NCBI GenBank assembly: GCA_963555705.1
Contig: OY743169.1
Span: 6,386,014 to 6,450,013 of the forward strand
Reading direction: 5' to 3'
Origin: Ligustrum vulgare
Lineage: Eukaryota; Streptophyta; Magnoliopsida; Lamiales; Oleaceae
Length of the DNA: 64,000 nucleotides
A program made the translations under genes and the position numbers. This document shows, piece after piece, positions 11,562 to 23,103 of the stretch. The notes beneath the pieces were generated by a model, which made no database searches, was not told the DNA's origin, and was given only the letters and a program-made list of their open reading frames with translations. The first letter of the stretch is position 1. Every line of letters begins with the position of its first letter.

Positions 11562-12932
11562 TGATAACTGTATTTTATACACTTATTTACATGTTAAAAT
11601 TAAGATATTATATTTTCGTTTTAAAATAAATACTATTGATTTCGTTGTTATTTGTTATTATTTCAGGGATTATCTCAAAGCTAAGTTCAGAAAATGAAAG
11701 ATTTGAAGTGAATAAAAGTCAATTGCACGACAAGCGAAGCTAAAATGTGCAAAGTGGAAGTTGATAAAGCCAATTGAGAGTCAAAGCGGAGCTAAAGTGA
11801 AGGAAGAAAGAATCCAGAATAAAATGTATGAGGACCAACTTCTTAGGAATTAAAGACAAAAATTGCAAACCAAACATTTAACCATGCGATCGCGCAGGAG
11901 ATTCGTACGCGGTCACGAGGTCACCTTTTGAATCAGCGGAACCATTTTAGGTATAAGCACGCGATCGCGAGATTCTCAACCACGCGGTTGTGTGGTAGTC
12001 CGATCCAGCTGGGTTGGATTTTTATCCTTAAAACACGGTTTGACTAATTTCTTGTCTAATTCCACTAGAATTCTTCCTTGCCTATATATAGGATTTGTAT
12101 TGCTCGATACTAATATCCACACAAAACCTCTACCAAATTCTTGAAGGAACCAATTGGCACACGAAAGCAAAATTGGAGCTTTATGCAAAGGGAGGAATAA
12201 TTTATCCAATCGGGTCATGAATTCTATCAAATCCTTTTACTCGCATACACTCTTTATATTTTTATTTGGTACTTGTACTCTATGTAAGTCTCATTTGTAT
12301 TTATATTTTAATCATGTTTCTAGGCTAGTTTCTTTATCTTAGGATCTTGATAAAACTTTAATTTCCAGATTTCATATTTTGATTTATGTATAAAATACAA
12401 TTTGAGAGTGTGAGTAATTAATTCAAAATTTTAATTAAGAATTCATTAGATACATTTTAAATTAATTGTCATAAAATCTGATAGGGTATAGAAATATACT
12501 CCTATGTTTTATATTATCTTTCAAAATTTTCATAAAATGTTAATGCTTTTCTATGCGTTCGCATTCGTCAGAAAAATATATAGTAGGGTCACAAAATAGG
12601 ATTTAATTCTTGTAAGAAAGAAATTTTAAACAAAATGAATAAAAATTGATATTCAAAATCCCATGAATTGTAGTTAAACATTTATATCATAGCAATGATA
12701 GAAAAATAAAGTGAATTCTCGATTCTAGCATATTTTTTTCATTAAATTCATTACTTTAAACTTGTTTATTTTTATTTGTTAGTTTAATTCAAATTCCAAA
12801 TCAAAACGATTTCTTTATTTTCAGTTAAGGTAATTAGTCTAAAATACAATTTACTCAATACTCGTGGGAACGATACACGGACTCGTGATCTATTTTATTA
12901 ATTGTGCGATTCATATAGGAAATAGCGCAATA
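11562..12932. mobile_element. 1.37-kb solo-LTR-like insertion in the 3' flank of gene B
   Basis: Comparison with the 3' flank of copy C (CAGACGGAGAGATTTGAGAA) shows that the flank of B is split: CAGATGGAGAG ends at 11561 and GAGAGATTAGAGAATTGG resumes at 12933. GAGAG is therefore a 5-bp target duplication. The insert starts TGATAACTG and ends GCGCAATA. It contains a TATATATAGG promoter-like stretch at about 12082 and no coding frame. The GC-rich 11880-12000 part (GCGATCGCG repeated) differs from its neighbours. The non-canonical TG...TA ends leave the class uncertain; a solo LTR fits best. The displaced 3' flank continues to about 13075. Confidence 0.75.
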
Positions 12933-13084
12933 GAGAGATTAGAGAATTGGAGGAAAAACTGTGGCACCGAAACCACACAAGTACGTACATTGGGACCTTT
13001 AGAATTAAGGTTCTGCCATGATTTTATTAATTCAAATACGAAGATTCTTAGATTACATTTTGGAAAGATAGAAGGTCAAAGTAA

Positions 13085-15361
13085 TTAGGACTGATAATTG
13101 CTTAGAATTTTGTAATCAGGATTTTGACTCCTTCTGTAGTGACTTAGGTATCCTTAGACATAGGACTGTCACTTACACTCCACAGCAAAATGGGGTTGCT
13201 AAGAGGATGAATATGACACTTTTAGAAAGAACTAGGTGTTTTTTACTTGATTCAAACTTACCAAAAAAATTTTGGGGGAGAAGCAATAAAAAACTGCTTC
13301 TTACCTGATCAATCTTTCACCTAGCAGTGTCATTGATTTTAAAATACCCGATCAAATTTGGAATAATTCTCTCCCTAATTTTTCTAAACTTAAAATTTTT
13401 GGATGTGCTACCTACTCACATCAAACTGAAACCAAACTTGACTCTAGATCTTTAAAATGTGTTTTTTGGGCTATGAAGAAGGGGTCAAGGGTTATAGACT
13501 TTGGGTAAAAGAACAGGGAGGTCATAGAGTCATTATAAGTAGGTCTGTCATATTTAATGAAAAAAAAAAATCCTTGTAAAGATGAAAACTTGAAAGATCC
13601 TCTTAGTGAAAAGAATTTTCTCACCTCTGAGTTGAGTGCAGACTATCTGAGTAATGAAAATGGCCTGCATAATACTTAGTTTCAGGTGGAGCAACCCCCA
13701 CATTTTCAGAATAACATTCCTGAACTTGAGTCACCAAATCCAGATTTTATTCCTGAAACAGAAGCTGAGATTGAAACAGACTTAAATCTTGACAATTATC
13801 AACTTGCTAGAGATAGAACTAGAAGGGAAATTAGACCTCCTTCTAGGTTTGAAGACCCTGACTTTGTTTCTGCATTTACTTACACTGAACCTTTACAATC
13901 AGAACTTGAATCTTATGAAGAAGTTATTTCTTCAAAAGATTCTAAACTCTGGTTTGCAGCAATGCAAGATGAAATGAATTCATTATTGAAGAATAAAACA
14001 TGGGTTCTTGTTTCTAAACCTGAAAGGCAGAAATTAATAGATTGTAAATGGATTTTTAAAATAAAAGAAGGTAACTTAAAAGATATAAAACCCATATATA
14101 AAGCTAGAATTGTAGCTAAGGAATTTTCTCAAAAAGAAGGTATTGATTATAATGAGATATTTTCACCTGTTGTTAAATATACCTCTATCAGAATTCTGTT
14201 TACATTGGTTGCTCAATTTAGTCTTGAATTAGAACAAATGGATGTAAAAACTGCATTCTTATATGGCTCTCTTGATAAAATTATATATATGTGTCAACCA
14301 AAAGGCTTTTAAAAACCTGGAAATTATGCATGTCTACTTAAAAAAATTTTGTATGGCCTAGAACAGGCACCTAGACAATGGTATAAAAGATTTGATACTT
14401 TTATACAAAGTTTGAAATTTTTTAAAAGTCAATATGATCCATGTTTTTATTTTAAATGTCTAAATTCTAGTTATATGTATCTGCTATTATATGTAGATGA
14501 TATGTTGATTGCAGGATCTGATTTGAATGAAATTATACTTCTGAAACAAAAACTGAGTGCAGAATTTGGAATGAAAGATTTAGGAAATGCTAGGAGAATT
14601 TTAGGGATGGATATTTTTAGGAATAAAGAAATCGGGAAACTTGTTTTAAATCAAAAGGCTTATATTGAAAAGATTTTGAAAAGATTTAATCTATTTGATT
14701 CTAAACCTGTTTTTTTACCTTTGCCTAGTCACTTCAAACTCTCTATTGAACAGTTTCCCAAAACTGCAGAAGAAGAAAACAGAAGGACAAATGTGCCTTA
14801 TCAAAATGCTGTTGGTTCTGGTATGTATCTTATGGTCTGTACCAGACCTGATATTTCATTTGTTGTTAGTATACTTAGCAGATTTATGAGTAAATCAGGT
14901 GAAACTCATTGGGAAGCTATGAAATGCTTATTTAGATACTTGAAAGGTACTTTTGATTTGAGTCTTATTTTTGAAAAACAAAGATCTAATTTTTTTCTTA
15001 AAGGATTTGTTGATTCTGACTTTGCTGGCAATATAGATAATAGAAAATCTACCTCTGCATATTTCTTTGTTTTAAATGGTACAAGCATTAGTTGGAAGTG
15101 TCAATTGCAAAAATTAGTTGCTTGATCTTCCACAGAAGCTGAATATATTACTGCTACAGATGCTGTGAAAGAGTCTATTTGGTTAAGAGGTCTTTTAGAA
15201 GAGTTAGGGCATTTTCATGAAAATTCTGTTAGCATTTGTACATATAGTCAAAGTGCATTATATCTTTGTAGAAATCATGTATTTCATAATAGATCTAAAC
15301 ACATTGATGTCAAATTTCATTTCATAAAAGTTCAGCAAGTGTTTTTTCAAGAGGGATTATA
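13085..15361 (+). pseudogene. Ty1-copia pol remnant (integrase, RT, RNase H)
   Basis: The remnant starts abruptly inside the integrase core. The frame from 13087 reads RTDNCLEF, then TYTPQQNGVAKR and LLDSNLPKKFWG, and is shifted at about 13280. Reverse transcriptase occupies 13686-14312 and 14349-15125, with LYGLEQAPRQWYKRF and the catalytic YVDDMLIAG. RNase H follows, with SSTEAEYI and the terminal HIDVKFHFI. In-frame stops interrupt it at about 14310 (after KGF) and at 15123 (inside LVA-SSTEAEY). The gag, protease and 5' half are missing and no LTR pair flanks it, so it is a dead 5'-truncated fragment between WAK-like B and C. Confidence 0.92.
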
Positions 15362-16070
15362 GTTTCCTTCGCCTTTTTGTTTACCATGTCTGATGTAATT
15401 ATTGAAACTTGAAAGTTACGAAAATCAGAAGAGAGAGGCAAGTGTGTCCCACTGGACGTGCCAAGAAATTTGTATAAGAAATTTCGCGTATAATTGAAAA
15501 ATACTGAATTTGTTACAAGTTGGATTTCAGGAATAAAAGTAGACAACTCTTGTGAATGCAAAATCCTCTGATTAACAATCTATATGTTTGAAGATGATGG
15601 GTCATATGACTTGATTCCTAGACTTCAGAATTTATTGGAGACTTGGTTTGTTGAGAGTTGGCTTGTTTGGCACTAGGAACTTGAGATTTGGATTTGAACT
15701 TTGGGTTTGGAATTCGAATTGGAGTTGATTTGATTTGAAGAAAGCTTTGATCTTCTTGAACTTAGATTTGATTTGAAGAAGACTTTGATCTTCGTGAATT
15801 TGAACTTGATTTGAAGCTTGAGAGAATTTTGTATTCTTCCACACAATATATTTCTTTCTCTTTTTTTTTTTTTTTTTTTCCCTTCCTCCAACCTTATTTT
15901 TTTTTTAATTTATTTATAGAGGTCCAATTTATAGAGAAATTTGTAATAACCCCCATATCCACTCTATTTAAATAAATAATAAAATAGTTAGAGTTTTGAA
16001 AAGTAGGATGGTCAATCATGGGCTTCTTTTGGATGGGCTTTAATGGACTTTATTTTTTTTAATGGACTTA
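15362..16070. other. gene-free segment with Phe/Glu-rich-coded tandem repeats
   Basis: No gene is supported. Between about 15725 and 15815, variants of GATTTGAAGAAAGCTTTGATC recur two to three times in tandem. A long T run follows at 15861-15880. The stretch may be an LTR remnant, since GGTCCAATTTATAGAG near 15922 resembles an LTR TATA region on the minus strand, but no partner copy is seen. Confidence 0.4.
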
Positions 16071-16111
16071 GAGCCTGTTTGATAATGTGAAAAGTTTTGA
16101 TTTTTGTGATT

Positions 16112-16153
<42 letters not shown>

Positions 16154-16273
16154 TTATGGATGTGTGATTGAAAAAAGTTTGAAAAGTCAAAAATTGTCAG
16201 CTTGACTAAGAATAGATGGTTGAGATTGAGTCTGAAAAGTTGATGTGAAATTTTTCCGTTACCAAACGAGCTC
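16071..16273. mobile_element. Tourist-like MITE, 203 bp
   Basis: The termini GAGCCTGTTTG and CAAACGAGCTC are inverted repeats with one mismatch, flanked by TTA at 16068-16070 and 16274-16276. A 3-bp TWA target duplication is the PIF/Harbinger signature. The interior carries an ATT microsatellite at 16111-16153. Confidence 0.85.
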
Positions 16274-16479
16274 TTAATTGGACTAAAACAAAAATGAATT
16301 CATCCAATCCAATTTTATTTATTTTTAATGTATATAACCTGTATAGAAAGATTATTTATAACAATGATTAAAAATAAAAATTCCATACACCCTTGTATAA
16401 GAAGAAATCTGTTTTGACAAAAAATAAATAAATAAATAAAATACTAATTAAAAAAAAAAAAAGCATTTTCAGCTACCTT

Positions 16480-17015
16480 AAAAAAGCTATGACCTTGATC
16501 CATTTGGTAGGCTTATATTGACATTGAAATTTTATTCCAAGAAGATAGAATTATATATTCTTGAAGATAAATTAATTTTAGGCAGCTATGTTGAATTTAA
16601 GAGTTGTTTACTTAGCTTAATTAATCAATAGTATTAGAATACACATTACACATGCTGTCCTATAAATTATAACTTATTCAACTCAATTATTCTCTTTCAA
16701 AATTTTAACCTTGTTCATGATACAAGTTGACTTATATCTGGAGGATGTAAACTTCTGTATTATTTAACCAGAGAGTTTTTGGCATAATGGCTTATCTTCT
16801 TTATCTGATGATAAAGCATTCTTAAATCTTAATAACTGTGAAGATATTAATTGTGTGTGTGTTTGGCAAATATTAATTATAATCAACACAATTTTCAATC
16901 CTACTTTTTAACCATACATCATTTCTCTCTCCAATTTTTAACCACACATCTTACCTAGAAAACACAAATAACACCAATCATATCCTGTTATAACAGTTGC
17001 CGATCTGCCTGCAAT
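16480..17015 (+). repeat. 5' flank of WAK-like copy C
   Basis: The stretch GATCCATTTGGTAGGCTTATA through TATTTAACCAGAGAG matches the flanks of copies A and B. It is interrupted at about 16855-16985 by an AT-rich piece (TTTTTAACCATACATC and TTTTTAACCACACATC) that is absent from A and B and resembles the interior of MITEs elsewhere in the window. Confidence 0.7.
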
Positions 17016-17168
17016 ATGCGTCAAAAAGCTTGCATTCTGCTCATCTTATGGCTTTCATTTAGCTTGTCCATATCAAACCAAACCGTCAACAACAGCACAA
17101 TCGCCCTACCCGGCTGCCCAACCAAGTGCGGAAATGTATCCGTTCCATACCCATTTGGCATCGGTTTA

Positions 17169-17579
17169 GAGCATCTCTAATGGCCTATTCATTGGGAAAA
17201 AATAGATTGCCACATAGGAAAAACAAATAATAGCATGAAAATTTAATCTCCAATGGTTAATTTGCATACTTATGTGGCGCTGACATGGCATGGATATTAT
17301 CTTATACTATATCTAGATGTAGATAACTTGTTAAACAATGTTGAATTTGATTTTCTGTTTCATTTTTGGTTGTTGACTGAATTTTTCTTTGCAATTTGAA
17401 GGAAGTTTGTTAATTGAGATGTTGCTAATTTGAATATACATGTATACATAAAAAAAAATAGACAAATACTATTGGGAATAAGCTTTAAAATTCACTATCT
17501 ATTTTTTCAATATATGTGAGATAATTATCTATTTAAATGCCACACAGGTTAAAATGTCCATAAACCATTAGAGATGCTC
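17169..17579. mobile_element. Tourist-like MITE inside exon 1 of WAK-like copy C
   Basis: The ends are perfect inverted repeats, GAGCATCTCTAATGG and CCATTAGAGATGCTC, flanked by TTA at 17166-17168 and 17580-17582. Paralogues A and B read straight through (ATCGGTTTAGGTGCTGG), so the empty site is known and the 3-bp duplication is exact. Insert plus duplication is 414 bp, which keeps the reading phase, but the element has a stop at its tenth base. The right inverted repeat supplies an ATG in frame with the downstream exon. Confidence 0.96.
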
Positions 17580-18334
17580 TTAGATGCTGGATGTTCCATT
17601 GGCCCATGGTTTGACATCAACTGTAATACATCTTTCAACCCTCCAAAGCCCTTTCTCAGCAGAACGAATGGCGAGATTATCAGCATAGCAGACACTAAAA
17701 TCCGTATCAAAAGCAACGGGATAGCTTCCAGATGCTATAATCGGACTGGTGGTATAACACGTCATTTTAGAACCAAATATGGCATGGAAACTGCCCCTTT
17801 CAGCCTTTCGGACGAAAATAAGTTCATAGTTGTGGGATGTGATGATGTTTCCTATATGGGAAATGCAAACACAGATAACTTAATTAGTTCGTGTGCTGCA
17901 ATGTGTTCGCAGAGCAGTGACTTGAGAGATGGATCCTGTTCTGGAATTGGCTGTTGTCAAAACTCCATTCCCAAGGGCGTAAGGATCTACACTACTTTCA
18001 TGAGCAGCTATGGAAATCACACGAAAGTTTCATCATTCAACCGCTGTGGCTATTCCTTTCTAGGAGAATCTGACAGCTATAGGTTTCATCCATCTCATGT
18101 CTCTGATCCCACTTTTGAACAAAGAATTATAGAAACAGTTTCAATGGTAGCTGACTGGGTGATTGGGAATCAAACATGTGCTGTAGCTCAGAAATCCAGT
18201 CAATTTGCTTGTCAAGGAAATAGTACCTGTGTTGATTCTGATACTGGTCTTGGAGGATATCGCTGCAGCTGCTCTGAGGGATATGAAGGAAATTCATATC
18301 TCATACCAGGTTGCCAAGGTTGGTTAGTATTTGT

Positions 18335-18565
18335 TCGAAAAGAGTGTTTGATTGCATGAGAAAAGATGGAAAGGAAAATATTTTCTAACTAATTTCCACA
18401 TTTGAGTGTTTGATTGACAAAATTTTCACGGAAATAATTTTGCACCTAAGGCTAAAAAGTGCAAATTTTCCTTGAAATCAAGGAATTTATTTTCTTAGGG
18501 GGGTGGTGGGAAAATGATTTTCATTTTCCTTTTCCACCCTCCAATCAATCACACCTATCGATCTA
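18335..18565. repeat. MITE-like insert in intron 1 of copy C
   Basis: Intron 1 of C is longer than that of B by a segment with the ends GAGTGTTTGATTGCATGAG and CCAATCAATCACACC, imperfect inverted repeats. The interior is rich in GGAAAATATTTTC-type motifs. A similar sequence lies at about 63690-63880, so it is probably a dispersed family. Exact ends are uncertain. Confidence 0.5.
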
Positions 18566-20742
18566 ATCTATGGATAAACAAAAATGAATTATCAAAGAGC
18601 AACGAGAACAACGTATATCTCCTTTGGCTCAGCCATGACTCTTGTCACTTTGATTATGTTTTCAGACATCAATGAATGTGAGACCAATCCGTGTCATCAA
18701 TACGGAATCTGCACTAATACTCCAGGTGGTTATAAATGCTCTTGCCAACATGGTTACCTTGGTGATGGCAGAAAGTTTGGTTCCGGATGCATTTCCCAGC
18801 GTTCCAATAAAGAATCGTTGTTCACAGGTTTTTAACATACAGTCACCCCTGCAGTTTTACTCTTGTGTTTCTTCGCATCATGTTCTTTACGGGAAATGAA
18901 AGGAATACTCACAGGCACAGCAGTGTTTTATTTTCAATTTGGTTGTAATGTGTCCAGTTAGTTTCTAATACAGATAAATGAATGCTTAGAAGTGTTGAGA
19001 GTTCTAAAAAAGTAGCAAATGCATGAACCTGTCCAATTTGACATGACTATGTGCAGGTTTGGGTATGAGCATTGGGTTTTTATTACTGCTAACAGTTACC
19101 TATTGGATATACAAAGTAGTGAAGAAGAGGAGGAAACGTAACCGTTAACAAAAATATTTCAAACGAAGTGGTGGTCTTTTATTACAGCAACAAATATCTA
19201 CTAAGGAAGGCCACATAGAAAAAACAAAACTTTTCACAGCTAAGGAGTTGTCGAAGGCAACTGATCAGTTCAATGAAAGTAGAATACTTGGACGAGGAGG
19301 TCAAGGTACAGTTTATAAGGGCATGCTATCTGATGGGAGAACTGTTGCAGTAAAGAAGTCCAAGTTAGTTGGGGATAATCAACTGGAGCCGTTTATAAAT
19401 GAGGTCGTAATACTTTCTCAAGTTAACCACAGAAACATTGTCAAGCTACTTGGATGTTGTTTGGAGACAGAAATTCCTTTGTTGGTTTATGAATTTATTG
19501 CTAATAGAACCCTCTTCGATCACATCCATGACCCGAGTGCTGAGTTCCCCATGACATGGGATATGCGCCTAAGAATGGCAGCAGAGATAGCAGGAGCTCT
19601 CGCTTATCTACATTATGCAACTTCTACGCCCATTTATCACAGGGACATCAAGTCAAGCAATATCCTTTTAGATGAAAACTATAGATCCAAAGTGTCAGAT
19701 TTTGGAATTTCAAGGTCTGTTACAATAGATAAAACTCACTTCACCACCTTAGTGAAGGGGACCTTTGGCTATCTAGATCCAGAATACTTCCGGTCAAGCC
19801 AATTTACTGATAAGAGTGATGTCTACAGTTTTGGCGTTGTTCTCATTGAGCTTTTAACATGACAGAAACCAATATCTTCAAGTGATACAGAAGATGAAAG
19901 AGGTTTAGCAGCACGTTTTCTTATGTCCATGGAAAAAAACTGCCTTCATAGAATTCTTGATCCTAAAATTTTAGAGCATGATAGATATGAAGATATCATT
20001 GCTGTTGCTACTTTAGCATATCGATGCTTGAATTTGAATGGGAAGAAAAGGCCAACAATGAAAGAAGTCGCCATGGAATTGGAGAATGTTCTATCTAAGA
20101 GGCCAGTGACTGTCCAAAGAAATATGCAAGTAATCATCACTGAAGGGGGATCAGCAGCATTATCAGACCTCAACTCTACATGGACATCTAGTGATCTTGA
20201 GAGCATTGTACCATCAGAAACCAATCCCTTGCTATATTACACTGTTTGATAGAAACAAGCATGCATGTTTAATGTTCTTGCAATTAGGACTAAAATATAT
20301 TTGGTTTTATCATAAAATGAAATGCAACAGTAGTATAATTTTTTTTAACTTTTTGGTAGCAGTAAGATACAATAATTCAAAAAAATCTCCCAGACGGAGA
20401 GATTTGAGAATTGGAGGAAAAACTGAGGCACAGAAACCGCTCAAGTACGTAAATACCTTGGGACCTTTAGAATTAAGGTTCTGCCATGATTTTTATTAAT
20501 TCAAATATGAAGGTTCTTAGATTATATTTTGGAAAGATACTTGCACGTGTTAAGAACCCTAAATAAATTTCTTAGATTACAGTTTTGGAAGGGTATTTCA
20601 TAATGTGTTTAATGTTTATATGCAGATAAAAAAAACAGAAAGACATAGTACTTCCATCCATTTCTTCACTCTCATTTCTATGTATATAGTTTAAACCTAT
20701 CAAAAACGGTTTAAAACATATATAGATGAAAGAAAATATGTA

Positions 20743-20897
20743 TTGAATATAAAAATTCTTGATTGTCGAGTTCTTGAAAAGGATGTGAAGATAGAGGTCC
20801 TTGCTGATCTTGCACAAAAGATGTTTGGACTTAAATGGAAGAAAGAGGCCAAATTATATAAAAGAAATAGCCATGGAGTTGGACCAAAGATGAATGT
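20743..20897 (+). pseudogene. WAK-like kinase C-terminal fragment
   Basis: The frame from 20743 reads ILDCRVLEKDVKIEVLADLAQK. After a one-base shift the sequence would read GKKRPNYIKEIAMELDQ, the WAK kinase C-terminal signature (compare [16 protein letters not shown] in gene B). Nothing upstream of it is kinase, so it is an isolated fragment of an older, more diverged cluster member, closer to the fragment at 28808 than to copies A to C. Confidence 0.75.
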
Positions 20898-23103
20898 CTC
20901 CCACATTTTGATTTACACTTCGTTCTTTTACGTAATCAATGATTACAATTTATAAATAAATTTATAAACAACACAATTTTCCAAACTACTTTTTAATAAT
21001 GTCTTTTCTCATGACAAAAGGCACATTATAGTTTTCATGTCTTTCTTTACCATGAGATTGGCATCTTCTCATTGGGTTTTGACCTTTAGTGTGACCCTTT
21101 AGAGCATAAACAGCTGTTGTATCTTTGTGAACTTTCTGATCTCGATTTTGTACACTGTATTGCATTCACAATCAAGATTTATCTTGTCTTTCTCGTGAAT
21201 CAAAACAATGGTAAAATCTACATATTCAACGGGAAGAGAATGTTTATATTCAATATTAATCTAACCCAACTTGGTTGCTCCAATGTTAATCTAACCACAC
21301 CTTCGTAGAGGAATACAAACAATATCACAAAGGGTGTTAAAGGAAAAAGAAAACTAGCTAGCAATATGGAAGACTCCAAGATCGGCTGCACACCTCCTTC
21401 TCTTCATCAAGGGTGGCTATATTGCCACTACGAAAATTATTTTTTACATCACAATTATAAAATTGTTGCTGATTTATTAAAATAGAACAAATACAATTAC
21501 ATAAATATCCTTTTAGTTTTTCTAATCTAATTTCTCTTACTAATGTTAAGTATACCACAATCTCTATAGTACTAATATTCTTCTTCCCCTCTCTTTGATT
21601 TTCCTGTCTTTATTTATTTATTTTCAAAATCATTTGTATCTTCCAAAAACATCTGTCAATAAAAATTAATTTTACTCAAATTTTCCAATAAATTTGGTTT
21701 CTCCATATTTAGGCCATTTTTTGGTTAAGAAACATTTCACACGTAAAATTCATGGGAATTGTTTCTCTTTCTTACAAGAATTTCAATCATAAAAAAAAAA
21801 TGTCCATGTTCATATTGGGGAGGAAGTTTATACCAATTCGTAATTTAATCACTGAAAAAATAAATAAAAATTTCTCTAAAACAAAAAATTTTCAAATATA
21901 AAGACATTTCTATTCCCGATTATTCACTTAAAAATAATTTTTTTTTTAATATATAATGAAAAGGAGATGAATAATTTCAAGTATTTTGGGTTTATTGTAC
22001 ATTGTATTTTGTGAAATAGTTGTGGTGGACATATTTTTTTTATAGGGAAATGGCCCAACTTACCCAAAACACAACCAACAAACCAAGTCCAAAGACTAGA
22101 AATAAGACCACCACAATTCGGCCTCCCCAAATGCGACATTATCAAGTTGAGCTATCCATTTGGTGTTGATATAATCTCACAATCATTTTTACATCATCGG
22201 ATTTATTTTGTACAAGATGGTCTGTTAGTACGATAAATTAAATGGTTCCACCCAATTTACCAAAGTTAACTTTTCTGTGTCTATAAATTAGGTGATATAC
22301 GAAGAGCATCGCTTTAGGGACACCACCATTTCCACTAAAGCAACCATCGAAAATTGCAGTAACATGAGCTTTACCCGTCGACCATATAGGCAAAATCGTC
22401 CAACTTTTAGTACAAAACTAAAAACTGAAATATGAAAACACTAGTAGCTCCACTACGACAACGAGAACAAATTGTCTTCAGACATCGTTGCCAGAAAATA
22501 GCCCATGCGCTGCAAATTGCCACGGCCCGTGGTCTTCAAGTGTCGCTACTAGGCCTAGGGCCGACCTACCAGTACCGCCTAATCATGCTGAGTCTAGTGG
22601 TGCTGTCCGTTTCTCCAACAGATTTGTGGTTTGACTGGACATAGCCTAGACAGGTCTGATTTTTCCAAAATCTTTACTGTCCGGTTTCAACTGCATTTTT
22701 TTCCGATTTAGACCTCTGTTTTGCTCGATTTTTTACTGATTCCAAGCCCCAAATTATGCCCAACCAAGATCTGGTACCATGTTAAAAATGTTGGTTCTTG
22801 AATACATAAATTCGGGCTTATTAAGAACTCAAACACGACACCAAACCTCAAGCTCGATCTAATAATAACCCCACCTTTGTTGCTCCAATATTACTCTAAC
22901 TACACATCGGTGGTGGGAGATGAACGATATCATAAAGTGAAAAAGGAATAATAAGACTAGCTAGCAATGGAAGACTCCAAGATCAACTGCACACTTCCCT
23001 CTCTTTCTCTATCAATTCAAACTCAACTTGCCAAATGAGACTTGGATATGTTATATAACAGATTGAGCTAGGTCAAAATAAATGGCCCAACTTACCCAAT
23101 ACA

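Larger units (their letters stand above)
17016..20249 (+). pseudogene. WAK-like receptor kinase, copy C (disrupted)
   Basis: The exon layout matches gene B: exon 1 17016-17168 plus 17583-18318, exon 2 18666-18827 and exon 3 19057-20249, with conserved GT-AG sites. Three lesions kill it. A 411-bp MITE interrupts exon 1 and brings a stop at 17178-17180. TAA at 19146-19148 lies just after the transmembrane segment, where B has CTCAAA. TGA at 19860-19862 lies in kinase subdomain IX-X, where B has LLSGQKP. The rest is very close to B, with glycine loop, HRDIKSSN and DFG intact, which indicates a recent duplication and recent loss. A frame from the MITE-derived ATG at 17574 would give a signal-less ectodomain fragment. 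Confidence 0.94.
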
